Part shown: positions 9,448-18,636 of the stretch, one piece after another
Layout: every line of letters starts with the position of its first letter
Numbering within the stretch: the stretch's first letter is position 1
Assembly (NCBI RefSeq): GCF_049801095.1
Contig: NZ_JBNAGH010000001.1
Span: 868,001-932,000, forward strand
Length of the DNA: 64,000 nucleotides
Reading direction: 5' to 3'
Source: Dinoroseobacter sp049801095
Lineage (GTDB): Bacteria > Pseudomonadota > Alphaproteobacteria > Rhodobacterales > Rhodobacteraceae
The notes under the pieces: generated by a model
Seen by the model: only the letters and a program-made list of their open reading frames with translations
Told to the model about the DNA's origin: nothing
The model's database searches: none
Made by a program: the position numbers and the translations under genes

Positions 9448-10749
9448 CTACCAGCCGAAGCGATCCCGGATCCGGTAGACCAGCACGGAAGGCGCGAGAA
9501 ACCACGGGCTCCCTGTGTAGAAGGGCCGCGTCGGCACGGGCACCCGCCCGGTCCAAGGGAGGGTGTCCTCCTCCCCCGCGAGGCGCTTGCCGATCCGATG
9601 CCCGAGATAGCCCGCCATCCCCACGCCCGAGCCGCAATAGCCCATGGCGTAATGCAGGCCATCGTCTGTGCCTGTATGCGCCAAAGTGTCGAAGCTGAAG
9701 GCGACGGTACCGCTCCAGGAATGGCAGATGCGGGTGCCTGCGAGCTCCGGGAAGAGCTTCACGAGCTCGCGCAGCAGGATGGGACCTGTACGCTCCGGGT
9801 CCGCCTCGCTGAGCGAGACCCGCCCGCCAAAAAGGACCCGCGACCGGTCCGGTGACGGGCGGTAGTAGTAAACGAGCTTGCGCGTGTCCGACAGGATCCG
9901 GTCCGTGGGAAAGAGCCGGTCCATCAGCGCTGGATCGAGCGCTTCCGTCGCGATCACATAAGACCCGATGGGGATCACCCGCCTTTGGTGCCAGGGCGAG
10001 AGCGGCCCGCTATAGCCATTCGTGGCCAGCACCACCTGCCCCGCGCGCAGCGCTCCGCGCTCCGTGCGCAGGCGAAACCCGGGGCGTAAACGCTCCAGCT
10101 CCGTCACCCGGCACTGGGGGATGATCTGCACCCCGGCCTCCCGGCACAGGCGCATCAAGCCCGCATGGTACTTGCCGGGATCGAGACTGGCATGGCGCGG
10201 GAACACCACGCCGCCATGGTAAGCCCCGGTCCCAAGCTCCGCCGCCATCTTAGCCCGTGGCACCATATAGGCGCCGGTCTCGAGACTCGGGTTGGGAGCG
10301 GCGATCTCGCGGGCGAGTTGGTCGTAGCTCTTGGCCAGATGCGCGCCGTGGAACCGCCCGACCGCGCGAAAGGATGCGTCGATCCCCTCGGCAGCAATGA
10401 AATCCCGGGTGAAGTCCAGCGAGGCCTGCCCATCACGCAGGATCCCCTCGGCAATCTCGGCCCCGTAGCGTTGCGCGAGGCTCGCATAGCCCGGCTTCAC
10501 ACTGGTCGAGACCTGCCCACCATTGCGCGTGCTACAGCCCCAGCCCGGGGCTTCGGCCTCCAGCACCACGGTCGCGAGACCTCCCCGCGCGGCCTGCAGC
10601 GCCGCATGCAGGCCCGTATAGCCCGAGCCGATGACCGCCACGTCAGCCTCCGCCGGCAGTTCCGGCGCAGCCTCAGTGCTAAGTGGACTGGCCTCCCACC
10701 AATAGGGCGCGGACTTATACCCTTCGGCAAAGACCGACGCCGCAGCCAT
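9448..10749 (-). CDS. FAD-dependent amine oxidoreductase (PuuB-like, DAO family)
   Basis: A 433-residue DAO-fold flavoenzyme. It has the dinucleotide motif GSGYTG near residue 41, a VLEAEAPGWG strand end, and STRNGGQ, the block seen in gamma-glutamylputrescine oxidoreductases. It follows the polyamine-type ABC permease by five bases and is the last gene of that operon. The likely role is oxidation of the imported amine (for example a gamma-glutamylated polyamine). The exact substrate is inferred from the neighbours. Confidence 0.8.
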   Translation of the reverse strand: MAAASVFAEGYKSAPYWWEASPLSTEAAPELPAEADVAVIGSGYTGLHAALQAARGGLATVVLEAEAPGWGCSTRNGGQVSTSVKPGYASLAQRYGAEIAEGILRDGQASLDFTRDFIAAEGIDASFRAVGRFHGAHLAKSYDQLAREIAAPNPSLETGAYMVPRAKMAAELGTGAYHGGVVFPRHASLDPGKYHAGLMRLCREAGVQIIPQCRVTELERLRPGFRLRTERGALRAGQVVLATNGYSGPLSPWHQRRVIPIGSYVIATEALDPALMDRLFPTDRILSDTRKLVYYYRPSPDRSRVLFGGRVSLSEADPERTGPILLRELVKLFPELAGTRICHSWSGTVAFSFDTLAHTGTDDGLHYAMGYCGSGVGMAGYLGHRIGKRLAGEEDTLPWTGRVPVPTRPFYTGSPWFLAPSVLVYRIRDRFGW

Positions 10750-10754
10750 GGGCT

Positions 10755-11606
10755 TCAGTTTTTCTCGGGCCGCTGTACGGCGACCGAGATCAGCGCCAAG
10801 AGACCGGACCCCACCATCAGGAAGAAGGACACCGCGTTCAGCACGGGGGTCGAGCCGACCTTGGCCATGCGGTCATACATGGTGATGGTCAGCGGGCTCT
10901 CGGAGCCGACGAGGAAGAGCGTGGTGTTAAAATTCTCGAAAGACACAAGAAACGCTACGATCCCCGAGGCGATCATCGCGGGCCGCAGGAAGGGCAGCGT
11001 GATCGTCCAGAGCACCCGCGCCCGGCTGGCCCCGAGGTTGAAAGCGGCCTCCTCAAGCGAGACATCGAATTTGCGCAGCCGCGCCACGATCACCAGGGAC
11101 GAGATGGTGGTGATGAAGGAGAACTGCCCCAGCACCACGAGGAAGAGCCCGGGGCGCAGGAACTCCAGCTCCAGCCCCAGCACGTCATCGGCGGAGTTCG
11201 CCACATTGCTCGCCATCACGAGGATCGAGATCCCGAGGATCACGCCAGGAATGACGAGCGGGACGATCATCAGGATGTAGAAGAAGTTCTTGTACGGAAA
11301 CTCTCGCCGCACGAAGAGGAACGCATTGGTCGTGCCCACCGCCACCGAGAGGGTCGAGACCATCAGCGCGATCACGAAGGAATAGTAGAGCCCGCGCAAC
11401 AGCCTCCGGTCATGGAACATACCCAGCTTCGGCTCGGTATCGTTGAAGAACCAGTCGAGCGTGAAGCCCTGCCACGGCAACGCGGGGAAGAGCGAGTCGT
11501 TGAACGCAAAGGTCCCTGCCGCGATCAGCGGGGCCGCGAGAAAGATGAAGAAGGCCACCACATAGAGCCGGTAGCCAAAGAGAAGCGCGGGGTTGCTGTT
11601 TGCCAT
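10755..11606 (-). CDS. potC: polyamine-type ABC transporter permease (PotC-like)
   Basis: An inner-membrane permease of about 283 residues with six hydrophobic segments and the EAA-type loop LEEAAFNLGASRARVLWTIT. It belongs to the PotC/PotI group. The second ATG (11606) has better spacing from GGAG than the first (11612). It is the fourth gene of the operon binding protein-ATPase-PotB-PotC-oxidase. Confidence 0.85.
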   Translation of the reverse strand: MANSNPALLFGYRLYVVAFFIFLAAPLIAAGTFAFNDSLFPALPWQGFTLDWFFNDTEPKLGMFHDRRLLRGLYYSFVIALMVSTLSVAVGTTNAFLFVRREFPYKNFFYILMIVPLVIPGVILGISILVMASNVANSADDVLGLELEFLRPGLFLVVLGQFSFITTISSLVIVARLRKFDVSLEEAAFNLGASRARVLWTITLPFLRPAMIASGIVAFLVSFENFNTTLFLVGSESPLTITMYDRMAKVGSTPVLNAVSFFLMVGSGLLALISVAVQRPEKN

Positions 11607-11622
11607 TGCCATCTCCGCCCCC

Positions 11623-12489
11623 TCAGGTCTTTGCGACTGTGTTGGCCAGGGATTGCCCGCTCAGCCGCAGGCCAAGCCAGACCACGAAGGAGGTGAAGGC
11701 CAGCAGCAGGAAGCCAAAGGCCGCGCCGGATTCCCAATTGAACCGGGTGATGAACTGGTCATAGATCTGCTCGGTGAACCAGCTTGAATTCTTGCCGCCC
11801 AGTAGGATCGGCGTCAGGTAGCTGCCCGCCGTCAGCATGAAGACCACGATGCAGCCCGCCACGATGCCGGGCATGGCGTAGGGGATGATGATCCGGCGCA
11901 GCACGGTCAGGGTGTTCCCGCCCAGGTTATACCCCGCCTCGATCATGTCATCGCCCATCCCATCCAGGGTCGAGACCAGCGGCACGATCATGAAGAGGAT
12001 CACCGTATAGACGAGGCCAACAACCACCGTGACGTCGTTGTAGAGGAACTCGATCCCCTCGCTGGTCATTCCAGACCAGATGAGGACGCTTGAGACCACG
12101 CCGGTCTCACGCAGGAGCAGAATCCAGCCAAAGGCCCGGATCAGGTCACTGACCCAAAGCGGGATCAGACACATCAGAAACAGCGCCCCGCGCGACCTCC
12201 GCCCGGCGATCTTGGCGATGTAATAGGCGATCGGAAAGCCGATGACCAAGGCCAGCGCCGTCACCAGCAGCGACATGGAGCCGGTCCTGAGAAGCGTGTT
12301 CCAGTAGATCGGCTCGTTGATGAAATCGATATAGTTGCCGAACCCGAACTCATAGACCCGCGGCGCCACCTTCTCGCGCAGGGAAAGTGCGATCATGCCC
12401 AGATGGGGCAGGATGATCAGGAGCAGGATCCAGAGCGCGAAGGGCGCGAAGAGCAGGATCAGCGAGAGGCGTTTGGCATCCGAACTCAT
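11623..12489 (-). CDS. potB: polyamine-type ABC transporter permease (PotB-like)
   Basis: A 288-residue permease with six membrane segments. The ATG at 12489 gives the normal N-terminus (MSSDAKRLSLILL); an upstream GTG-type extension would overlap the ATPase gene heavily. The EAA loop is MIEAGYNLGGNTLTVLRRI. It lies seven bases after the ATPase gene and 16 before potC. Confidence 0.85.
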   Translation of the reverse strand: MSSDAKRLSLILLFAPFALWILLLIILPHLGMIALSLREKVAPRVYEFGFGNYIDFINEPIYWNTLLRTGSMSLLVTALALVIGFPIAYYIAKIAGRRSRGALFLMCLIPLWVSDLIRAFGWILLLRETGVVSSVLIWSGMTSEGIEFLYNDVTVVVGLVYTVILFMIVPLVSTLDGMGDDMIEAGYNLGGNTLTVLRRIIIPYAMPGIVAGCIVVFMLTAGSYLTPILLGGKNSSWFTEQIYDQFITRFNWESGAAFGFLLLAFTSFVVWLGLRLSGQSLANTVAKT

Positions 12490-12496
12490 GGCCCGC

Positions 12497-13600
12497 TCAC
12501 ACCGCAAAGCACATGGATTGCGCCTGCGCCCAGTTGAGTGCCACCGCGTCGCCTGCGCGCAAATCATTGCCCCCGCCGGTCACGACCACATCGGCCTCAA
12601 TCAGCTGCCCTGCCGGGCTGCGCACCAGCACGCGGCTGTTCGCGCCGTTGAAAAGGACACTGTCCACGGTGCCGGAATAGCTGTTCTCGCCGCCCGCAGC
12701 CCCCTGATCTACGGGGGTGGCGGCGATGAACTCGGGACGCACGAACACCTCGACCGTATCGCCCTCGGCCACGGCGCGGTCGCCATAACCCGTGGCGACG
12801 ACGTTCAGCCCCGCTTCGGTCTCGACCCTGATGCCATCGGCGCCGACCTGCGTCGCGCGCCCCTTCCAGCGGTTGGAATCGCCGACAAACCCGGCCACGA
12901 AGGCCGTGCGCGGCGAATGATAGAGCTCCTCCGGGCGGCCCACCTGCTCGAACCGACCTGCATTCATCACGGCCACATAGTCGGACATGACCAGCGCTTC
13001 GGACTGGTCATGGGTGATGTACACAAAGGTCGTGTCGAACTGGTGCTGGAGCAGCTTCAGCTCGATCTTCATCGCCTCGCGCAGCTTGAGATCCAGCGCG
13101 CCCAGCGGTTCATCCAGCAAGAGCACATCCGGGTTCAGCGCCATGCAACGGGCAATCGCGATCCGCTGTTTCTGCCCGCCCGAGAGCTGATGGATCTCGC
13201 GTCGGGCCAGATCCGGCAGGGCCACGCGGTCGAGCACATCCGAGACCTTCTGCGCGATCTCCTCCTTCGAGGCGCCAGCGCAGCGCAGCCCATAGGCAAT
13301 GTTTTCATAGACATCCATCATCGGGAAGAGCGCCAGATGCTGGAAGACCATCTTCACATTGCGCTTGTTCGGCGGGACCGAGAGCACGGATTTGCCCTTG
13401 ATTGCGATATCGCCACGGGTCGGGGTCTCGAACCCGGCGATCATGCGCATCAGCGTGGTTTTGCCACAGCCCGACGGGCCAAGGATGGAGAAGAAGGTTC
13501 CGCTCGGGATCTGGAAAGAGACGTTATCCACGGCGCGAAAATCGCCGAAATCCTTGTGGAGACCCGTGCATTCGAGGTCAAGGGCGTCGGCAGCTGTCAT
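12497..13600 (-). CDS. potA: polyamine-type ABC transporter ATP-binding protein (PotA-like)
   Basis: A 367-residue ABC ATPase. Walker A is GPSGCGKTT (about residues 42-50), the Q-loop is VFQHLALFP, the signature is LSGGQKQR, and Walker B is VLLLDEPLGALD. After about residue 245 comes the C-terminal TOBE regulatory domain found in PotA/MalK proteins. It lies 86 bases after the binding-protein stop, behind a hairpin. Confidence 0.9.
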   Translation of the reverse strand: MTAADALDLECTGLHKDFGDFRAVDNVSFQIPSGTFFSILGPSGCGKTTLMRMIAGFETPTRGDIAIKGKSVLSVPPNKRNVKMVFQHLALFPMMDVYENIAYGLRCAGASKEEIAQKVSDVLDRVALPDLARREIHQLSGGQKQRIAIARCMALNPDVLLLDEPLGALDLKLREAMKIELKLLQHQFDTTFVYITHDQSEALVMSDYVAVMNAGRFEQVGRPEELYHSPRTAFVAGFVGDSNRWKGRATQVGADGIRVETEAGLNVVATGYGDRAVAEGDTVEVFVRPEFIAATPVDQGAAGGENSYSGTVDSVLFNGANSRVLVRSPAGQLIEADVVVTGGGNDLRAGDAVALNWAQAQSMCFAV

Positions 13601-13641
13601 GTGGTCCCGAACTTGTAATCAGTCAATGTCAAACGGAGAAA

Positions 13642-13667
13642 GGGGCGCCGCGCTGTCGCGACGCCCC
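13642..13667 (-). terminator. hairpin between potD and potA
   Basis: GGGGCG-C-CGCG, loop CTGT, CGCG-A-CGCCCC, with one internal mismatch. It lies 20 bases after the potD stop and has no long T run. It is therefore more likely an mRNA-stabilising or partial terminator that raises potD expression over the downstream genes. Confidence 0.5.
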
Positions 13668-13686
13668 GGATGTCAAAGTGCAAGGA

Positions 13687-14760
13687 TCAGCCGCCCGTAG
13701 CCGCCTTGATCTTCTCCAGCGCCTTGCCTTCCATATCCTCCACGCCGGGGGGGATGTTGGCGAAGAACTTGAGGTTCGCGATGTCTTCCTCGGTGAAGGC
13801 CGCGTTCACAGCTTTCTTCTTGTCCTCGGGCAGCAGATCCGCACCGCCGGGCACAGCCGCGATCGCGCCGGTGCTGCCGGACATGATCGAGATGTTCTCG
13901 GGCTGCATCACGAAGTTGATCCACTTGTAAGCCGCGTCGTCCGCCTTGCCCTTGGCCGGGATCACGAAGGTATCGATCCAGGTCAGCGCGCCGGTCTCTG
14001 GCGGGATGAAGACGATGTTTTCGTTCTGGTTGAACAGCTTATACGCGGTCGAGTCCCAGGTCTCGGAGGCCACGATCTCGCCCGACAGCATCATTGCCGA
14101 CAGGTCGTCGCCGCCCTGCCAATAGGCTTTGATGTTCGCCTTGCACTCGATCAGCTTGTCCGCCACCCGGTCCAGCAGGTCCTGATAGGCGTCGAGATCG
14201 GCATACATCGCGAAGGGGTCTTCCCCCATGGCAAAGGCCGTCCCCAGCAGGATCGTGCGGCGCAGACGCATGGAGGTCTTGCCCGCATAGGCCGGGTTGC
14301 AGAGGTCGTCCCAGCCCGACACATCCGGCGCCATGGACATATCCGCCATCAGGCCGGAGGTGCCCCACTGGTGCGGCACGGCGTAGACCTCGCCGTCGAT
14401 GGTGGTGTTGCCCTTCACAGCATCCAGATGGACCGAGGACATCACGCTCGTGTCGATCTGCGACAGGTCGAGCGGCTTGTAGATCTCGTATTCGAGCTGG
14501 GCCGCATAGATCCGGTCATGGCTCGGCTGCGCCAGATCAAAGCCAGCCCCGCCGGTGGCGCGCAGCTTGGCGATCATCTCTTCATTGTTCGAGAAGGTCA
14601 CCTCGACGGTGATATCCGGATATTGCGCCTCGAATTTCTCGACGAGCGCCTCGGGGGCGTAGGAGCCCCAGGTCAGCAGGCGCAGCGTCTCGGCGGAGAC
14701 CGCCGTGGACGTCAAAGCGGTGGAGGCCGCGAGGCCCATAACGAGAAGGTATGATTTCAT
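13687..14760 (-). CDS. potD: polyamine-type ABC substrate-binding protein (PotD-like)
   Basis: A 357-residue periplasmic binding protein. The start at 14760 gives a clear Sec signal peptide (MKSYLLVMGLAAS, cleavage probably after AVSA at about residue 23). The mature protein begins ETLRLLTWGSYAPE, typical of PotD/PotF proteins. It follows a GGGAG site. The longer frame to 14802 would hide the signal peptide. It is the first gene of the polyamine operon. Confidence 0.9.
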   Translation of the reverse strand: MKSYLLVMGLAASTALTSTAVSAETLRLLTWGSYAPEALVEKFEAQYPDITVEVTFSNNEEMIAKLRATGGAGFDLAQPSHDRIYAAQLEYEIYKPLDLSQIDTSVMSSVHLDAVKGNTTIDGEVYAVPHQWGTSGLMADMSMAPDVSGWDDLCNPAYAGKTSMRLRRTILLGTAFAMGEDPFAMYADLDAYQDLLDRVADKLIECKANIKAYWQGGDDLSAMMLSGEIVASETWDSTAYKLFNQNENIVFIPPETGALTWIDTFVIPAKGKADDAAYKWINFVMQPENISIMSGSTGAIAAVPGGADLLPEDKKKAVNAAFTEEDIANLKFFANIPPGVEDMEGKALEKIKAATGG

Positions 14761-14990
14761 AAATTGCGCTCCCTGAATTAATACGGTGCCTTTTCCAGGC
14801 ATCCGATACGCAACACTAGGTCAGTCTTTGAAGTTTGTCGTCACCCGAAGGACTCTCCCTGCAGGTGAGCCTAGCCGCGCTCCGGGATTTCAACAAGCGT
14901 TCAGTTTCGGGACCTTATGCAAGGGATGTGACAGCGCGTTGACAGAGCCCGACCGTCGGTGATCCGACCGGGAGATCGGGGCGCCGAGGA
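14761..14990 (-). promoter_or_regulatory. leader/promoter region of the polyamine operon
   Basis: The 230 bases upstream of potD contain nested complementary segments: CTAGG at 14816-14820 with CCTAG at 14870-14874, and inside them TCACC at 14841-14845 with GGTGA at 14864-14868. This could form a structured leader RNA. I do not recognise it as a known riboswitch. Confidence 0.3.
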
Positions 14991-15656
14991 TCAGGCGCTC
15001 CGGGCGGCCTTCGCCTCCTTGGCGGTGCCATAGCTCGGCAGGTCAGAGGCGCTCTTGCCATGGGCGGCCATGAGCGTGTCGCGGACAAAGGCGATATGGG
15101 CGGTCTCCTCGATGATCTCGGCGAGGTATTGCGCCGCCGTCAGGGTCTTGCCCACGCCGATCGTGCCGTGATTGGCCAGCACCGCGGCCCGCACGGAGGG
15201 GTCCTCAAAGACCGGGCTGATCTCGACCTCGGTCTGCGGGCCGCCATTTTCCGACAGGGGGATGAGCGGCATGCGCCCGATCTTTTCGATGGTTTGCACG
15301 GTCAGACAGGGGATCTCGATCCCCGCGCTGGCATAGCCCGTGGCCCAGGGGCTGTGGCAATGGACGATGGCGTTGATGTCAGGGCGGATGCGATAAAGAT
15401 CGAGGTGGAAATCCAGATCCTTCGACGGCTTGAACGACGATGGCTCGATCGTGCCATCCAGATGCACCACCTGCAGGTTGTCGCGCGAGCATTCCGCAAA
15501 GCCCACGCCCGAGGGCTTGATCACGATGGCATCGGCCGAAGAGAGCCGCACGGAGAGGTTCCCGCCCGCATTGGTCTGCAGCCCCAGATCAAAACAGCGC
15601 TGCGCCGACCAGATCAGCGCGTCTTTCTTGGCCTCGACATCGGAGGGGTCAATCAT
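14991..15656 (-). CDS. class II aldolase/adducin-family protein
   Basis: A 221-residue protein of the fuculose-phosphate aldolase/ribulose-phosphate epimerase fold. It has GGNLSVR (about residue 32), an IKPSGVGF strand, and the zinc-binding HCHSPWA near residue 99 with a later NHGTIGVG. These enzymes cleave or decarboxylate phosphorylated sugars or sugar acids. It is the last gene of the rightmost-started ABC operon and begins one base after the UPF0261 stop. Together with the second, different aldolase at 23760 it points to catabolism of an unidentified sugar-like compound. Confidence 0.8.
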   Translation of the reverse strand: MIDPSDVEAKKDALIWSAQRCFDLGLQTNAGGNLSVRLSSADAIVIKPSGVGFAECSRDNLQVVHLDGTIEPSSFKPSKDLDFHLDLYRIRPDINAIVHCHSPWATGYASAGIEIPCLTVQTIEKIGRMPLIPLSENGGPQTEVEISPVFEDPSVRAAVLANHGTIGVGKTLTAAQYLAEIIEETAHIAFVRDTLMAAHGKSASDLPSYGTAKEAKAARSA

Positions 15657-15657
15657 C

Positions 15658-16785
15658 TCAGGGTTCCTTTATGATCTCGGCAAGGGCGTCGGCGGCGGCA
15701 TGGGCCACCTCCGCATCATTGATATGGCCGGGGAGCCGGGTGACAGGCACGTGCTGCTCCAGCGTGTCGGCAAAAAGATGGCGCAAGGCGGGGCTCTCGA
15801 CCGCGCCGCCGGGGCGATCCTCGGAGGAAAAGCCCCCCATGGGGATCAGAACCCGCTGGGGCGCTGTCGCGGCGGCGACCGCTTCCCCCAGGATGTTGGC
15901 GCAGCGCGTCATCTCAGCCTCGGAGCATTGCACATGGGTGAAAAGCGGCGAATGGGCGTAATGGGGCCGGGCGCGATAGATCTCGGGCATCAGGCTCGCC
16001 TCACCCAGCCCGATCACGTTTACCGCCCCCGGCAAAAGGACCCGGGGCAGATCCCCCATGCCCGTAAACCGGTTCGGCATTTCCGCATGGATCCCGGCCA
16101 CATGGCAGCGGGTCAGCTCGTGAGGGGTGTAGTCCACCACTCCCTTGAACGCGCCGATCTCGGCCCAGCGCGTGAAGGCGGCACCGCCAAACCCGTTGGC
16201 ATGAAACACCGTGACCTCATGCCCATCCTCGGTCAGCCGCTGGCGCAGGGCGTCGGTGCCGGGCCCGGTCACCCCGAGCGACGTCACGCCAATCGAGGGG
16301 GTCAAGCTCTTCTCCCCCTCCGCTGGCAGCGCGCCGCGCAGGCCCGCCGCAATGGCCGCCGCCCGGTCCAGCACATCGCGGGTCGTGGCGTTCAACCCGC
16401 AAAGATCGGCAATGGTCGGGACCAGCACGATCGCGTTGTCGGCAATCACATAGCGCGGATCGAAGGGCAGCGTCGTGACCAGCAGCTTGGGCATCATCGC
16501 AGGCAGGGAATGCAGCACCTTCAGCGCGATCTGCCCCCCTGTCCCGCCGCCAATGGCGACCACGAGGCGCGGCGCCTTGGCCGAGGCCGCGGCGATCTCG
16601 GCAATGGCGCGTTCGGCGGCGGCATCCATCCCGGCAAGCTTCTCCTCGGGCGACCAATGGGCCCCGTCGGCGTTCAGCGAGATATCGCAGCGGCGCACGG
16701 TCAGCCCGGCGGCCTCCATCGCGCGGGAGAAATACTCGGTCTCCTCCCGCTTGGTGTCGAACGTGGCCAGTAAGAGGACGGACAT
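15658..16785 (-). CDS. UPF0261/Tm-1-like ATP-binding domain protein
   Basis: A 375-residue protein beginning LLLATFDTKREE, the hallmark start of the UPF0261/Tm-1 N-terminal family. An IGGGTGGQ loop lies near residue 89. The C-terminal part contains IHAEMPNRFTGMG and a final GGFSSEDRPGG. The reaction is unknown; Tm-1-like proteins bind ATP and are often found in catabolic operons. The ATG at 16785 overlaps the permease stop by one base, indicating translational coupling. A longer in-frame extension reads antisense-like junk inside the permease gene and is rejected. Confidence 0.8.
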   Translation of the reverse strand: MSVLLLATFDTKREETEYFSRAMEAAGLTVRRCDISLNADGAHWSPEEKLAGMDAAAERAIAEIAAASAKAPRLVVAIGGGTGGQIALKVLHSLPAMMPKLLVTTLPFDPRYVIADNAIVLVPTIADLCGLNATTRDVLDRAAAIAAGLRGALPAEGEKSLTPSIGVTSLGVTGPGTDALRQRLTEDGHEVTVFHANGFGGAAFTRWAEIGAFKGVVDYTPHELTRCHVAGIHAEMPNRFTGMGDLPRVLLPGAVNVIGLGEASLMPEIYRARPHYAHSPLFTHVQCSEAEMTRCANILGEAVAAATAPQRVLIPMGGFSSEDRPGGAVESPALRHLFADTLEQHVPVTRLPGHINDAEVAHAAADALAEIIKEP

Positions 16786-17657
16786 CAGCCTTTGACAGCT
16801 CCTGCAGTCATGCCGGTGATGATCTGACGGCTGGCGACAAAGGTAAAGATGATTGGCGGGATCGCGAGCAGCATCCCCGTGGCCATGATCACGCCCCAGT
16901 CGATATCGAATTCCGTCAGCGAGTTCACGATGGTCACCGGCACAGTCCGGCTGCTGCGATCGGCGAGCGCATTGGCCAACAGGAACTCGTTCCACGCCAC
17001 CCGGAAGGTAAAGATCGAGGCCGCTGCAATGCCCGGCTTGATCAGGGGCAATACCACGAGGAAGAAGACCTGGAACGGGCCCGCGCCATCCATCCGCGCG
17101 GCCTCTTCGAGCTGGATCGGAACCTGCACGATGAAGCTCTGCAGGATCCAGATCACGAAGGGCAGGTTCAGGGCCACATAGACAAGGATGATCCCGCCGC
17201 GCGTGCCATCTATGCCGAACTGAAAGGTCCAGATGCCGAAAACCGGCACCAGCAGGACCGCCGGCGGCACCATCCGCATCATCAGCGTCCAGATCGACAC
17301 CACGTCCCGACCCATGAAGCGGAACCGCACCAGCGCATAGGCCGCCATGGTCCCGATCACCAGCGTGATGCCCGTCGAGATCAGCCCGATGATCAGCGAG
17401 TTCGTCAGCGCCCGCCCAAAGGTCGGATCGCAGCGGCGCAGGTGTTCGGGCTCGTACCACAGGAAGTCGCAGAGCGCGGTCTCGTAGTTCCGCAAGGTCG
17501 GCATGAAGAACAGGCTCGAGCTGTCGGACATGATGTCCACGTTCAGCTTCAGCGAGGTGACCAGCATCAGATAGATCGGCCCCACCGCCATCAGCACCAG
17601 CGCCACGAGCAGCGCATAGAAAGCCGGGTTCTGCCGGTCGTAAGTCTGGGTGCTCAT
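16785..17657 (-). CDS. sugar-type ABC transporter permease (MalG/CUT1-like)
   Basis: A 290-residue permease with six membrane segments. The EAA motif is LEEAARMDGAGPFQVFFLVVLPL. CUT1-type permeases of this form import oligosaccharides, polyols or glycerol-phosphate. Its start overlaps the preceding permease stop by four bases (ATGA). Confidence 0.9.
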   Translation of the reverse strand: MSTQTYDRQNPAFYALLVALVLMAVGPIYLMLVTSLKLNVDIMSDSSSLFFMPTLRNYETALCDFLWYEPEHLRRCDPTFGRALTNSLIIGLISTGITLVIGTMAAYALVRFRFMGRDVVSIWTLMMRMVPPAVLLVPVFGIWTFQFGIDGTRGGIILVYVALNLPFVIWILQSFIVQVPIQLEEAARMDGAGPFQVFFLVVLPLIKPGIAAASIFTFRVAWNEFLLANALADRSSRTVPVTIVNSLTEFDIDWGVIMATGMLLAIPPIIFTFVASRQIITGMTAGAVKG

Positions 17658-18568
17658 GCCTCTTCCTCCACCGCGCGCAGCCGGGCGGCGCGGGCGTCTT
17701 GAGCTTTATTGTAGATGAACATGGCGAAGGTCAGGATCAGCAGCACGATGAGCAGCAGGTTCGACATGGCCGCAGCCTCCCCGAGTTCTCGGAATTCAGA
17801 GGCCGTTCGGTTGATCCTGAGCGAGAGGATCTCCGTCGAGAGGCCCGGGCCGCCATTGGTCATCACGAGGATCACCTCCAGCACCTTGAAGCTGTCGATC
17901 AGCCGCAACAGGAGCGTAACGATCAGCACCGGCAGCATGAGCGGCAGCTTGATATAGACGATCTGCTGCCAGCCGGTGGCGCCGTCGATCTTGCTTGCTT
18001 CGATTGCCGAGGACGGGAGCGATTGCAGCGCCGCCAGCGACAGGATGAAGATGAACGGGGTCCATTGCCAGATATCGGCGATGATCACCGAGGCGAAGGC
18101 CCAGGACCCGTCCGAGAGCCAAGGTACGCTGTCAAACCCGAGCCCGGTCAGTGTCTTGTTAAAGATCCCCACGGTCGGGTGGTACATGTAGCGCCACATC
18201 AAACCCACGACGATCGGCGCAATCATCATCGGCAGGATGAAGAGCGTGCGCAGCACCGACATACCTCGGATGTTCCGGTCCAGAAGCAGGGCAAGCCCGA
18301 CCCCGATGATCATCTCGAGCGTGACGACGATGCCTGCGAATTTCAGGGTGACCCAAAGGCTCTCGCGGAAGTTCGGATCGCCAAAGAGCTTGACGTAGTT
18401 CCGGATCCCCACGAACTCCGCCTCGCCGATCCTCTGGCTGGGGTTCCAGTCCAGAAAGCTGGCATAGATCATGTAGCAGATCGGGTAGAACAGCGCGACG
18501 GCCAGTACCAGAGCCGCGGGCGCGAGGAACATATACGGGGTCAGACGGGACGCGCGCGCAAGGGACAT
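17654..18568 (-). CDS. sugar-type ABC transporter permease (MalF/UgpA-like)
   Basis: A 304-residue permease with six membrane segments and the loop AIEASKIDGATGWQQIVYIKLP. It is the partner of the following MalG-like permease and lies 68 bases after the binding-protein stop, behind a hairpin. Confidence 0.9.
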   Translation of the reverse strand: MSLARASRLTPYMFLAPAALVLAVALFYPICYMIYASFLDWNPSQRIGEAEFVGIRNYVKLFGDPNFRESLWVTLKFAGIVVTLEMIIGVGLALLLDRNIRGMSVLRTLFILPMMIAPIVVGLMWRYMYHPTVGIFNKTLTGLGFDSVPWLSDGSWAFASVIIADIWQWTPFIFILSLAALQSLPSSAIEASKIDGATGWQQIVYIKLPLMLPVLIVTLLLRLIDSFKVLEVILVMTNGGPGLSTEILSLRINRTASEFRELGEAAAMSNLLLIVLLILTFAMFIYNKAQDARAARLRAVEEEA

Positions 18569-18594
18569 GGGCGGAGGGCCTTTTCAGAGAGGGT

Positions 18595-18625
18595 CACCTG
18601 ACCGACCACGGGGGCCGGTCAGGTG
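18595..18625 (-). terminator. hairpin after the sugar-binding protein gene
   Basis: Perfect ten-base arms CACCTGACCG (18595-18604) and CGGTCAGGTG (18616-18625) around an 11-base loop, 12 bases beyond the binding-protein stop. There is no T run, so it is probably mRNA-stabilising or a partial terminator. Confidence 0.5.
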
Positions 18626-18636
18626 CGGGAGGAGGA

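Noticed and set aside
15658..17460. 600-codon minus-strand frame giving the UPF0261 protein a 225-residue extension
   Set aside because: The extension overlaps the permease gene out of frame and shows no family features. The start at 16785 gives the normal UPF0261 N-terminus.
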